Shown here: piece by piece, positions 52,445 through 63,830 of the stretch
Numbering within the stretch: position 1 is the first letter of the stretch
Layout of the letters: each line of letters opens with the position of its first letter
From: Hormiphora californensis
Lineage: Eukaryota; Ctenophora; Tentaculata; Cydippida; Pleurobrachiidae
DNA length: 64,000 nucleotides
Assembly (NCBI GenBank): GCA_020137815.1
Contig: CM035358.1
Span: 4,609,614 to 4,673,613 of the forward strand
Direction of reading: 5' to 3'
Notes under the pieces: model-generated
Seen by the model: only the letters and a program-made list of their open reading frames with translations
What the model was told of the DNA's origin: nothing
Database searches by the model: none
Position numbers and translations under genes: made by a program

Positions 52445-53992
52445 TGTTCACCCTGGATTCTTGGAGCAAGGCCAACAATAACAAAACAATGTTTTCTGTT
52501 CCTAATGAATGAAAAATGAATTTGTTCAGTGGACCGCGGTGAAATAAAGACCCAGCCGACAAAGGAACTTGAAAAGTAAACAAATGGTTCGTGACCCAAA
52601 AGTCACTTTTTATCGTGCAAGAGGAAAAACAGGGAGTTCTAATTCATAAAATAAACGATTTGGGTGTGTTCTTTCTTGGCACGATGAATTCTATACAATA
52701 TGGCATTCAGCAGCACAATGCAGTTGATATATTATACATAACAATTCGCTCCAATAGTGTATTGAAGAGCGAGTTATCGGAAAGTTTTAGATAGCGATTT
52801 AACAAACAGCTCTGTGGTTGTAAGCATGAAACACGCTCCGCGAAACTGCACGTTAGGTGCTCAGAGTTGACAAGCTTCACAAAATGAGGAGGGAGGGAGA
52901 GAGGGAGAGAGTGAGAGGAAGAGAGACAGTGAGAGATAGAGTGGCGGAGTAAGAGAGAGAGGGGCATATAAAACTTAGTGAAAACAGAGCAGGAAAAATA
53001 TAAACCGCGATTCGTATACCAATTTTAATACCGTATCCCATCCGCGGAAGCATCTTACTGCTACACCAGCAGATCTCTGAGAGGGAGAGACACTTAGAAC
53101 TTTAGCAGTATGCTTTTTCTATCCTTACGAAACTGAGTGGCCGTGGCACGATCTTCAAATGTTTAAACTTTGCAAATCTCGAATTGTTTAGCAGCACTGA
53201 ATAAGGGCTTGATATCATGTGTGTGTCGACTGTCCAATATCCATTGAAATGCACATCTCATTCAATGAATTGTTTGAGCGTATGATGGATTTAATTTCAT
53301 GCATGTCTCTTGGTATAAACTGATTCATTGTCTGTTTAGTGTTTATTTGCGTTTGGCTTCTGGATGGGCATTTTTTGCAGCCTTGTATGCAAGGGGCTAC
53401 CGTCAATACAACGACACGGTTTTCTTCGAAAGGATACCTTTACTTGATTTCCAAGAAAGGACATTGTTTTTGCAATACCGGTATATACCGACACGATGAT
53501 ACGTCTAAAACAACACTATGGCTTGGGGTGAGTTGCTTGATGCAACACTTCATTCCTATTAATTCCTCTTTTTCCAAGAAAATGCAGCCCTTTTAGCAAG
53601 TGAAAGATAAACAATTGTACAGGCGTGCCATTCCAAGAAAAGTAGAAGTACGTGGGGGCCTGTCAGGCCAATGCTCTGACCACAGTTCTCACGCACTCCG
53701 AAATGAGATTAGAGTCACACTAATGTGGGGGCCGGGGGGGGGGGGGGGGGGGGAGGGGGTTACGTCTCTCCAAACCCACGTCGATGGTGTACCCAGATAA
53801 GATTGGGTTCTGCGGGACAGCAGATTTTAACATCCCGTTGTGGCGTTGTGTCACGAAAGGTCATGACATTTACGTTATGATATCATGAATGCATGCGTTC
53901 GGTGACTCATATAATAATGGAATGAATGTTATGTAAGCATGCGTTTCTTGTCCATGGCTTGATATCCACACAACATTCTCTGTCTTATTTCG
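52445..53992. other. Gap between arrestin and GGCT-like genes
   Basis: No gene recognised. It contains a GA-rich patch (52,885-52,965) and a G-run (53,724-53,758). Confidence 0.5.
53724..53758 (+). repeat. Poly-G tract
   Basis: About 23 consecutive G within a 35-base G-rich run. Likely to form G-quadruplexes and prone to sequencing error. Confidence 0.9.
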
Positions 53993-55062
53993 TCACATCC
54001 ATGTTTCCACGCCCCTGAGCCAGTTGACACACGGTAAAGGCAAAAGATCATCCCCTCCCAAAACCAGATCCATGTATCGCTGGGTCGGTTTCCGGTGCTC
54101 CTCCACCCGGGATAGGTGCCCGACGTAGACCCACGCAGAAACTATCTCACCGGTAGATTCTCTGAAGACGATGTGATAGTTGTTATTCGACGGATTCTTT
54201 TGCAAGACAACACCGCAGACTTTAAATAAATGATGCCAAGCACTGCTTGAAGCCGCTACGTAGCCGCTATTTAGCATGTACTGCGAGAGAAAAATTTGAA
54301 ATTAAAAAGAGCTTTTTCCAACCGGAATTGTGAGATGCTGCCATGTTCGAAGATCACCGTTTAAAGTTAAACTTTTAACGCACCGTTTTACGCACCGTTT
54401 TATGTTAAGCAGCACGCGATCATATGTTGATCCTTCGTGTTCATCCATTTCCCTGTGCAGTGTTTCCAGGTTCACCCTGTACAGCACTCCGTGGACAGTT
54501 GAACTATCATCGCGAACCACTGAACACACTCCTGAGAGAGAACCGCAGTCAGAACATTAGCCTGACAGTTAGGCAGTTAATTTTCAATCTGCAGTGCTCA
54601 GTACCGGTATTATCAGGATCTGCAGCCCACACTTCCTCCTCATCATCATCTTCCAAGAGATCAGCATGGCAAAATATCACTCTCCACCCCTGAAGAAGTT
54701 GAGATGATCCGTGAGTACAGTGACTATAACAACTTTGGGATGCTTCAAAAAACTGTTATTATTTGAATCATTTTAGGATTATCCCGCTATTCAAAAAGGT
54801 ATGCCATGTGTGCGGTCCACTCATGGTATACCTTTCACCTAGCTAATTTTAGGTTTAAAAACCTAATGTAAAACGAGATGCCCGCGATCGATGTTTTGTT
54901 TACTCAAAGTTTCTTCACAGGACACAGACCAAGAGTTTCAATAACCTTTAGAAGGGCAGCTTCCCTGCCTTGGTAGGTCATCACTGACTCCATTTGTTTG
55001 GGAGACATGTTTGAACCATATGCAAAATACCAGCACGCTGCTCCGTCATCTACTCCATCCAT
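53993..55062 (-). CDS. Gamma-glutamylcyclotransferase-like protein, four exons
   Basis: Exons 55062-54946, 54689-54605, 54531-54392, 54280-53993; the phases fit, giving 209 aa. Exon 1 has the family signature WYFAYGSNMSPKQM (substrate-binding YGSN loop). Exon 2 opens GWRVIFCHADLLEDDDEEE, the GYRLxF strand followed by an unusual acidic insert. Exon 3 has VHGVLYRVNLETLHREMDEHE, where the Glu of the DEHEG block matches the catalytic Glu. Exon 4 has VSAWVYVGHL and PTQRYMDLVLGGDD, typical of the C-terminal helix. The family cleaves gamma-glutamyl peptides or amines to release 5-oxoproline. The exon 3 donor is uncertain: aaaacggtgcgt is present twice, and I chose TGC|gtaaaa because it keeps phase with the strong acceptor (ttctctcgcag) of exon 4. 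Exon 4 starts with about 45 residues not typical of the family. Confidence 0.78.
54793..54836. repeat. Palindrome in GGCT-like intron 1
   Basis: aaaggtatgccatg is mirrored, with one mismatch, by catggtatacctt. Confidence 0.6.
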
Positions 55063-55495
55063 TCTTACTGTAAAGAAGCAGCGGAGTTTTTACAAATCTT
55101 TACACTCATTGTTCATTATTTTTGAGTCGATGAAACAAATCAGAAAAGCATGTTTTTAATCAAAATCATCGAATGGTATAATAATCAATCTGGTATAACA
55201 CAGCTGTCATAAGTATAGTTACTGAAAAACATGCATGTAATACTAAATGATTGTAATATACTTATAAAATAACCTCTCATAATTAGTAATTAATTATCTC
55301 CTCTCTGTGACATCACAGCATCAAATTTTGTGTCCCACAAACATTGTGAACGATAACGACAAGGTAAAACTAACACCAACTCCAATATGTTCAAACGACC
55401 CAGCTTCAACATTATCATCGTACTAATATTAGAACATTTGAGTTTGATGCGTTTCCTTGTATAACGTTCCCGTGGTGCAACCTCTTCACACGCAG

Positions 55496-55559
55496 TGACG
55501 TCACCCAAATCTCATTGTGTGACGTCATCGAATGACGTCACCCAAATCGTGTGACGTCA
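55496..55559. promoter_or_regulatory. Cluster of four perfect CRE octamers
   Basis: TGACGTCA at 55496, 55520, 55533 and 55552, with cccaaatc between pairs. This is the CREB/ATF consensus. It lies 434 bp upstream of the GGCT-like ATG and abuts the stop codon of the next gene, so it could be a promoter element of the former. A tandem duplication explains the layout. Confidence 0.6.
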
Positions 55560-56116
55560 TCAACTAACAGAACCAGCTGCAATTGGACCTTCCCCCGGAG
55601 TGAGGCTTCCCACAGAAACAATAGGTAGAAGCTGTAGTCGATCTCGCTCCGTCTCCCTGAAGGGAAAGAGGGTGAGTTGAAATTTGGAAAGGTGAACCGA
55701 GTTTCACTAAATCGGTGTTTTTTATTCTCAATTAAAATGAGTCGGAAGATTCTCTTAGGAAATTCCGATTGGCTTCTTTGATATATTTACCTTGGGGATC
55801 GTGGGGACAATTGGTTGCACTTGTTGTTTGAAATCAATCTTTTGTTTTTGTTTGTCCAGAAGGAACAGACTCTCCATTCCTCCCTCAGTTACTGAGTTCC
55901 TATATAGGACGGGAAGGATATTGTTTGGGGGCCAAAACTTTACTAAAACACTAAAATTTAAAACCAAAACTTATCAAAATACCCATGATATCGAATGCCC
56001 GACAATTTGTACTGAGATTCCTACCTATGATTTGATTCCAGGGTGGTAATCTTCTTCACGTCTTGTTGAAGGATGAAGGTTCCTCTGAGTCCGTGTTTTC
56101 CAGTTGGCACAGCCAT
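55560..56116 (-). CDS. Small three-exon gene of unknown function
   Basis: Exons 56116-56025, 55899-55791 and 55652-55560 give 97 aa. It starts MAVPTGKHGLRGTFILQQDV, continues NSVTEGGMESLFLLDKQKQK and VQPIVPTIPK, and ends TERDRLQLL...GSLTPGEGPIAAGSVS. Splice borders are gtaggaatc, tatatag, gtaaat and an acceptor at cagggag. An alternative acceptor four bases earlier (cttcag) gives a less protein-like, Cys/Ser-rich end. No signal peptide, membrane segment or known domain. The high proline and glycine content of the C-terminus suggests an extended peptide. I do not recognise the family. Confidence 0.6.
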
Positions 56117-56708
56117 GATTCTTTTGCTACAAATAATAAATCGGGTTATAATGATGAAAACATGTAAATTTGAGGGCCAAAGCAGGGGAATAACAATGAA
56201 ATATTGGACACATCATAGCAAAATGATGGTTGATTGACTGCACATTTTCTGACGCCATGCACTAAATCAAAAATGTATTTTGGATTCTAGTCAAACTCGT
56301 TTGGGTACACCACGTACAAATTAAAGATGGAATTGTTCATTCACAGTGTCAGACGACACAAATTTCTGAATGATGAGTGAGACGGCACCAATACCGAGAG
56401 AGAGCTCATAATTTGTCGGTGCGAGAGGGGGTACAAATAGAAACAAGATGATGTGAGTACACATCTTTTATACAACAAGAGAGCTATTTGGGGTAACGCG
56501 TTGGCAGGAAGGAGGTTGGAAGATTGGTAATAACAAGAGCGAGTGACCACAACTGCAGACCGTTCTATAGCGATTTCAGCCGAGGGAAGAAGAAGAAAAG
56601 AAAACACACGAGTATAATAGAATAGGTAAATCATATTTCCCTGTCCATGCTATCACGCTAGCCCGGTCCTGACTGTTCTACTTCGCATGTTGATGTAGCT
56701 GCTGCAGT

Positions 56709-56789
<81 letters not shown>

Positions 56790-57101
56790 GAGAAAATGGA
56801 GACACATGAAATTGGTAAACATGACCTACTGCTGCTGCAGGAGAGAGATATAGTATGACATAACGAAATAATGCAGCTGTATTTAGGACGCAACACACGT
56901 TTCATGGAATCCCTCACGGGAAACCAATCATAAGGCGATGATCCTAGACATGATGGAAATCTTGTTGGAGCTCCAAGTTCTACAGCGATTATAGTAGGAC
57001 ATGAGCTATATATTGCAAACCACATCGATCTGTAAAACGATCGCGACTCTTTTGATTGGACAATTAAAAAAGGTTTCCGGCTTGGTATTCAGAGAGCATC
57101 G
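56117..57101. other. Non-coding stretch
   Basis: Only a (GA)n microsatellite (56,711-56,787) is clear. No gene recognised. Confidence 0.5.
56711..56787. repeat. (GA)n microsatellite
   Basis: GA with two GTGA interruptions. Confidence 0.95.
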
Positions 57102-57410
57102 TTGACCAAGATTTGGGGAGAGGCATTTTCCAATGAACTGTTAAGCGAAATGGCACCCTGGCTGAATAATTACCAATCCAGAGGAAGACCACGAAAAACA
57201 TGGTCCTGCTGTGTGTTAAATGATTATCGAGACGCTACGGGAAAATCCCAGTCTATCCGTACAATTACTACGACTGCAATGAACCGTAATGAATGGAGAA
57301 AGCTTACGACGCTAAGAGTGAGGATAACGGAAGCCGGCCACTCGAATGATCGAGGAGACCGTTTCAAGTATCAAGTAAGTAAGATCCACTTTAGGTCACC
57401 CATATCATAA
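57102..57410 (+). pseudogene. LINE reverse-transcriptase 3' tail fragment
   Basis: Reads SRGRPRKTWSCCVLNDYRDA and AMNRNEWRKLTTLRVRITEA, the RGRPxxxW...DRxxWR block found at the C-terminus of many non-LTR retrotransposon polymerases. Nothing upstream of it is preserved. Followed at 57,486 by a short (aat)n run. Confidence 0.55.
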
Positions 57411-57740
57411 TCATTAATCGCTCACCAAGAGCTTATTCAAAGTTAGCTTGATGGCTATACAGTGCTCAATCTTTGCAGAGAGCTATTAATAATAATAATA
57501 ATAACAGCATTTGTATACACTCCCATACCATATAGGTTACTAATATAAAACTAGTTAACTTCACGGCAATCGGAGCGGTTCACCTTTGCTAAATAACTAA
57601 ATTTTAAATAGTAAAACAATGTTTTAAATCCAATTTAAATGTCCGGTGCTCTGATGCCCAAAAGTCCAGTCACAAAACCTTGCCGAATTCATGAACACAA
57701 ACAAAACAGTTCAACACGCTCACGTTCACGCCCTCACACC

Positions 57741-58045
57741 TCAACCTCCACAACCTCCTCTGATCCCAAAAGTCTCGCCTGGTGCCGCCGCCTTCCTCTC
57801 CTTTAGCTCAGCCACCAAATTCCTCCTCTCCTCTCTCTCCTCTCTCTCCTCAGGAGAACGGTCTGGGGAGATGCACAGATCTTTGTACCTATCCGACTTC
57901 TTCAGACCACTCTTGCAGGACAGGATACCTGGTAGTATCCCGAAACTCACGGCCAGCCAGGCGTAGCTTAACTGCTCGGTCAGTACCCTCCTTGTACCTC
58001 CCGAGCCGTTTCATGCTCCAAACACTAGTGACACATTCACCCATG
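57741..58045 (-). pseudogene. LINE ORF1-like fragment
   Basis: The minus strand, in two frames, reads RAVKLRLAGREFRDT then LKKSDRYKDLCISPDRSPEE and RRNLVAELKERKAA. This is the pattern RYKxxxxxPDRTPEERxxRxxLVxELKxR of non-LTR ORF1 proteins. A frameshift separates the parts. Confidence 0.5.
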
Positions 58046-58228
58046 TAGTCAAACACTCCGCAAGCTGAGACGTTATAGCGATGGTTTTTCTCTTACAACG
58101 CCCTGTACTGCAGAACAACAAGCTAAATCTAGCTTCCCCTGTCTGGATGATCTTTGTAGCTGAGTTCCCTCCCTTCCTTTATAACACGTTTTTTAACCGC
58201 TTTATAGCATTAAAAGATACCTATCTTA

Positions 58229-58648
58229 GGCGGGAGACACTCAGACACACTGAAGTTGGGTGCGCTCGTTCAAATCTCAACCTCGCGACACACACTGAAG
58301 TTCGAAGTTTCGCAGAAACCCATTTTCGGCTGAGAAATGATTTGTAAGAGGCTAACTTATTTACTGGTACATCTCTCGAGGCGTCCTTTATCCATACCGA
58401 GTCAATTTCATCGTTTTTGAAATTTTTGGCTAATTTGGTCACCTGTCCCAATTCACCAAAAATTTTAAAAACGGTGAAATTGACTCGGTATGGATAAAGG
58501 ACACCTCTAGAGATGTACCAGTAAATAAGTTAGCCACTTACAAATGATTTCTCGGCCGAAAATGGATTTTCGCGAAACTTTGAACTTCAGTGTGTGTCGC
58601 GAGGTTGAGATTTGAAGGAGCGTGCCCAACTTCAGTGTGTCTCGCCCC
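58229..58648. mobile_element. 420-bp palindromic element
   Basis: Left end ggcgggagacactcagacac, right end gtgtgtctcgcccc. The arms share gcgacacacactgaagttc, tgtaccagtaaataagtt-type and ccataccgagtcaatttc blocks with their complements. A diverged part recurs near 60,610-60,680. Confidence 0.8.
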
Positions 58649-58659
58649 TTATATCTATA

Positions 58660-58799
58660 CAGTCGGACCCCGCTTTAGTGGCATCCTCGGGGGAAAGGGT
58701 TTTGCCCACTAAATCGGGGTGTCTTCTAAATCGGGGTCAAATAATGTTCATTTCCTATATCGGGGAAAAAAATCCTGCCACTAAATCGGGGTCCGACTG
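58660..58799. mobile_element. Pogo/Tigger-like MITE, complete with TA flanks
   Basis: Starts CAGTCGGACCCCGCTTTAG and ends CTAAATCGGGGTCCGACTG, flanked by TA on both sides. Internal ccactaaatcggggt phrases repeat in both orientations. 140 bp, no ORF. Confidence 0.85.
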
Positions 58800-58976
58800 T
58801 ATTACTTTTTCGATTTTTCAGATTTTTTTGGCCTGTAGAAAAATATTCCAGATCTACAAAAAACTTGAGGGTCATTTATTGATTAGATGCAAAGCAAAGT
58901 AGTGACAGTAACCTAAACTTCGGAGTTCGGGTGGCAAGCGAATTTTGCTCGTGCTGTGTGATCCATGCGCTAAACT

Positions 58977-59850
58977 ACCGTGTGCGGCAAAAAAAAATCC
59001 CCCCCTAGACCACCATAGTTGCCGATGTGGTGAAGAGCTATAACTTGGCAGGGTTGCTCCACTATGTCTATCTTGATCCTGACAGAAAAATCAGAGCTCT
59101 AGCTCAAAATTCATTTTTTTGATAGGAATGAACATTGTCATTCATTCCAAGAAAAAAATATTTTCGTCCAGAATTCAAGCAATTATCTTTGGCCATCGAT
59201 TAGCTTTCCAATGTGACCAAGATCATCTAAATTGGGCAACCACAAGAGACACAGTGTCATGTTTCTTAAATTTAATCAGGTCATGTGATCTTCACCGTAT
59301 CGTTGAGTGTTCAGTATTACGAATCGGTCTAAGTGGTAGAGAATCACGTATCACGGCTACTAATGAGGGATGACGATGCTGATTGGTCATGAGATCTGTA
59401 GCTCTTTGATAAATGTCCTCTTTCCTCGAATCACATTACCCTGTATTGGTACACATACCTCATTAGCGGCCGTGATACGAGATTCCTCTGCCCATTGGCT
59501 CGATTAGCAATCCCGGATAATCAACGATTCGGTGAAGATCACATGACCTGACTAACTTTAAGAAACATGACACTGTGTCTCTTGTGGTTGCCCAATTTAG
59601 ATGATCTTGGTCACATTGGAAAGCTAATCGATGGCCAAAGATAATTGCTTGAATTCTGGACCGAAAATATTTTTTTCTTGGAATGAATGACAATGTTCAT
59701 TCCTATCAAAAAAATGAATTTTGAGCTAGAGCTCTGATTTTTCTGTCAGGATCAAGATAGACATAGTGGAGCAACCCTGCCAAGTTACAGCTCTCCACCA
59801 CATCGGCAACTATGGTGGTCTAGGGGGGGATTTTTTTTGCCGCACACGGT
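58977..59850. mobile_element. 874-bp palindromic element
   Basis: accgtgtgcggcaaaaaaaa at the left and ttttttttgccgcacacggt at the right. The arms are about 390 bp, with a more diverged centre (59,370-59,460). Opposite-strand readings of about 70 aa from the two arms agree almost residue for residue, but they look like shadows of the repeat. Confidence 0.85.
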
Positions 59851-60064
59851 ACTAACAAATTTTCAGTACGAGAATGTTAAAACTCGTGCGGCTGAGCGCT
59901 GAAAAGCGCTCTGATTTGGAATATTTTAGGGGTGCTAGCACACCCATTTTCCTTTTTGCACTTTTCTATATCTATCTCTACAATAAAAGGTCCTCTCTAT
60001 TCCCGATTCCCCAAACTTAGAAAGGACAGCTGAGTCCCATTAGCTCTCTCTCTCACCTTCTATC

Positions 60065-60082
60065 TCGCCTTCTATCTCTCTC

Positions 60083-60141
<59 letters not shown>
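60065..60141. repeat. (CT)n microsatellite
   Basis: Pure CT run at the end of a CT-rich patch. Confidence 0.95.
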
Positions 60142-60144
<3 letters not shown>

Positions 60145-60494
60145 GCTGATTCAGTCTGCTCTCCCTCTGTTCAAATCCACTCCTTGAGCTAGACTCTGTT
60201 CTGTAATGATCGTTGCCGTCTCCTATTGGCTGAAAAGCTGTCACGTGAGGAACACGCGGCATTTTCTAGCAAACCATTGGCTGACACGTTATAGCGATGG
60301 TTTTTCTCTTACAACGCCCAGTACTACAGAACAAGCTAAATCTAGCTCTCCTCTGTCTTTGTAGCTGGTTTTCCTCCCTTCCTTTATAACATATCAGCGG
60401 GTACCCGTGGGTGAAAATTTGTCTGATATACCCTGCACGCTTTAAAAAGCAAGGATGTTTTTGCCGCTAAAACTTGTAATCATTAAATCCTTGC

Positions 60495-60597
60495 TTTCCA
60501 CTGAGACCTGAGATCCCAGGTTTCAGTGACAGCTATTCCCTTAAATCTTAGGGAATAGCCGTCACTGAAACCTGAGATCACAGGTCTCAGTGGAAAA
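60495..60597. repeat. Long hairpin
   Basis: tttccactgagacctgagat is mirrored by atcacaggtctcagtggaaa, with an inner pair caggtttcagtgac/gtcactgaaacctg. Confidence 0.8.
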
Positions 60598-60721
60598 TAG
60601 CCTTTACTGCGAAACTTCAGTGTGTTTCACGCAGTTGAGATTTGAACGTGTGCTACCAACCTCAGTGTGTCTCCCCCCATTCGTATTTATACTGCAGCTG
60701 TATTATAGGATAAACATTATG

Positions 60722-60826
60722 TGGGGGGGGGGGGGGAGCCTAAGGCATGAGATTGGCAATTTTCAGGGTAGCTGAGACTTTTGAGGCAAATCTGAGATTT
60801 TTTGCGGCAGGCCCCCCCCCCCCCCT
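60722..60826. repeat. Paired homopolymers: poly-G then poly-C
   Basis: About 15 G at 60,722-60,736 and about 14 C at 60,812-60,826. They could pair with each other across about 75 bases. Confidence 0.85.
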
Positions 60827-61118
60827 TATGTTAACGACTGTTTTCCCTCATGGAGGTGTGACTGGGATTATAATACTTTCATGGCGATCAAACAATGATC
60901 TTTTGCTTGTTTCATTCTATGTATTATATTTGCAAACTCTTGATACAGTTTTCTTCAATGTTCATTTTATTCTTGCAAAAATATATTTTTGGCTTAATAC
61001 TAAATTAATAATTTAGCTATAACATAACTTTATATATTATAACTTCATAATATATGTATATATAAGCTAACATATTACTTAACACCCCTATTTTTCGAAG
61101 CGATATGTGAGTTTTGAA

Positions 61119-63231
61119 ATGATACGCCTCCTTCTCTTAATAGCTGCATTGTGTGGAACAGTTGTTCTCACTGCAGGTTTGTCAAGTAATTTATTATGTA
61201 ATAATGTATATAGCATTTGATGCTTTGATCATTTACACACACTTTGCTGTTTTTGAATGTAATATAGAAGTTAAACTAAACTGCCAGCCACTGGCGCCTG
61301 GCGGGTTATTTAAGCTAGCAGGGTAATACCTATATATATACCCTGAGGGTATATATAGCTATATAAAATATTACGCTTTTTAGTAAGTGGTAATGTACTC
61401 GCTTTAGTTTACTTTTAGTGGTTACTGGTTAGTATATTTTTTGCGCTTCAGACTGGGAAGCTGTGGAGTGGAAGATACCCTGGGACCTGGAAACAACACC
61501 ACTCCAGATAAAGACGGACTCTGTATTGGGCAGTGATGAGTACTTCTTTTTGAGGATGTACAACAAGGACAGCAGCAGTATCGGTTATGTGGCTGTGAAG
61601 TTCTCCTCCCCAATGCGGTACTACATAAGCTACTGCACCGGCTGGACAGACCTGCCAGTGCAACCCACAGTGGAGGTGGATAAGATCTGTACGATCACCA
61701 AAACAGAGACCGCCTTAATCTTCACATGTAACAATGTTCAGTTGCTGAAATACCTGTTCGCAGATAGTTCAAAAACTGAATGTGCTCCAAAGTGGGGTGG
61801 TAATGTTGTGGATGAGATCTCGTTTGACTATGATGACACAGCAACTAACTTCTACAGAGCAGATAAAGGTATGACTTTTGGGGGTCTGGGGACATAACAA
61901 AGTCGCGTAGACACCTGACACATATGTTCGAGCTATGACCTTAGTAGATCCATGGAAACTGTGTCACTATTTGCACGTACATACGTGTTTGGTATCGAAG
62001 ACACCTCACACTCTGTTTAGAGGTATCAGAACCGCTTACCCTATTTTCATAACGCGCTCAAACCGTCATACTAAGCACTGAAAAGTTGTAGTCTACACTA
62101 TTAGTTCTAGCCTAGGGATCTGAGCCGCGCACAAGGTGAAACCGAGACCAAATCTCGTTACTTTCCCGATATCTTTCACAGAAACAAGTATTGTAGAGCG
62201 GTCAATAGAGCTGGCGGTTTCAAACTTCGTCCGTATTCGGAGGGATAGATTACCAGTTCAGTGTTTCAAACCAGGTTTAATTTGGCAAAGTAGAAGCTGA
62301 GTTACAACATGTTTTGTACAAATGGTTCAACTTTAAGACCTTTTTAATTTTCATGGCCAAACCTTTGAAGATAGAAACTTCAAACTTTGCCACGATCTTT
62401 GATATGATGTTAAGCATACCTGGCCTACTTTTTCAAAAAAAAATTCGTCATTAACACCTAAAACTGATCTCAAAACCAAGGTCCCGGAGATAATTTTTCA
62501 AATATTAGTACAGAATTATAATTTTCAGACAATTTGGTGGGGAATACCAAAATTTGGTGCATTTTCATTGAGTGGTTGAGGAGCTATTAATTTTTGAAGT
62601 GAATCAAACCGGATCTGTAACCCCTAGCTCAGGTCGCCGGGCGACCTTCACACGCGCTGGCAAGGGGTAACTTCGTAACCAACATACGTTTGAGGACATT
62701 TTTGCTTTTATTATAGTAAGATAAATATTACTTTTAGCTTAAGGTGATGACGGCTTCGTTTAGCCGCACTACGCGTAGGGTTAACTGCACCAACAAACTT
62801 TTAGCTTGGTTATCTTAAAATAATTTCAGACTGGACAGCTTTAAAGATACCCCGAGACCTGGAGGCAACACCTCTCCAGATAAAGACGGACTCTACTCTG
62901 GGCAATGGTGAGCAGATCACGGTACGAATGTACGACAAGGACAGCAGCTATATCAGTTATGTGCGTGTCATGTTCTCCTCCACAATGCGGTACTACATAA
63001 GCTACTGCACCAGCTGGACAGACCTGCCAGTGCAACCCCCGGTGGAGGTGGATAAGATCTGGTCGATCACCAAAACAGAGACCGCCATCATCATCACATG
63101 TAACAATGTGGAAGTGCTGAACTACCTGTTCGCAGATAGTTCAGATAACAAATGTGTTACCAAGTGGGGTGGTAATGTTGTGGAGGAGATCAACTTTAAC
63201 GGTGACACAGCATCTGACTTCTACAGAACAG
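61119..63231 (+). CDS. Secreted protein with tandem ~135-aa cysteine-containing domains (partial?)
   Basis: Exon 1 61119-61176 encodes a signal peptide (MIRLLLLIAALCGTVVLTA). Exons 2 (61452-61868) and 3 (62830-63231) are both phase 1 to 1 and each encode one copy of the same domain: DWxA, TPLQIKTDS, RYYISYCTxWTDLPVQP, EVDKI, ITKTET, TCNNV, LFADSS, C, KWGGNVV, DTAxxFYR. The two copies are roughly three-quarters identical, and the shared exon phase means copies can be added without a frameshift. The pattern is reminiscent of the Methyltransf_FA-like domain of invertebrate secreted proteins, but I am not sure. No membrane segment is seen. Exon 3 ends at a good donor (ACAG|gtaagg) with no later exon before 64,000, so further domains probably lie beyond the window. 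Confidence 0.75.
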
Positions 63232-63830
63232 GTAAGGATCCAAATTTAATGTAATCCAATGATGGGGGGGGTGCGACATGTTAATTTTGTTAACTTTGTT
63301 AATATTAACATCGAGAAAACAGGTGATTTATTAACAAAATTAACAAAAAGTTAACAAACGTTAACAAATGCCATTTATACCATCTAAATCCCCTTTTGCA
63401 CGTATTTTTGGTATTTAACACTTATTCTGCGAGCAAAGTTGTTCCTTCTGCACGATTTAAATACCACCACTACCTCTACTACGGCTTTTTTACAGCGATC
63501 TGTTCCATTGTGTAAATTTTAATAAAAACTAGCCAAAATAAACCGCAATTGAAGTCAAATGACACTAATCCACATTTTCCAACCCTAAAAATTAAGTCAG
63601 ACTCATGAATTTACCTTAAAACGAAAAATATCCCAAAAATAAATTTTTCTAAAAAACCACAAGGATTTGTAGCGAAGCAAATTTTCAATCTTTGACCAAA
63701 AAATTGATTTTGGAAAAATTTCATTTCCTTTTTCAACAAAAATGTTGTATATCATCTTATTAAGTCCAAAGAATCGATTACCAATGAAAAAATTACGTTG
63801 AAGTGAGATTTTATACGCTAAATAGAAATA
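63232..63830. other. Intron or flank, no feature
   Basis: AT-rich; contains gttaac/ttaacaaa repeats near 63,280-63,370. No coding sequence recognised. Confidence 0.5.

Larger units (their letters stand above)
58069..60400. repeat. ~110-bp direct repeat flanking two palindromes
   Basis: The sequence from gttatagcgatggtttttct through acaagctaaatctagct to ccctcccttcctttataaca occurs at 58,069-58,190 and again at 60,283-60,390 with small differences. The interval between holds the two palindromes and the pogo-like MITE. 59,851-60,064 and 60,142-60,282 show nothing else. Confidence 0.7.

Noticed and set aside
52352-52513. Plus-strand exon reading ENVTSNNFTGSYGLAG
   Set aside because: It is the antisense of arrestin exon 1, whose minus-strand reading has the domain motif, ATG and donor.
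59119-59693. ~80-aa readings on both strands as coding sequence
   Set aside because: Mirror images from the arms of an 874-bp palindrome.
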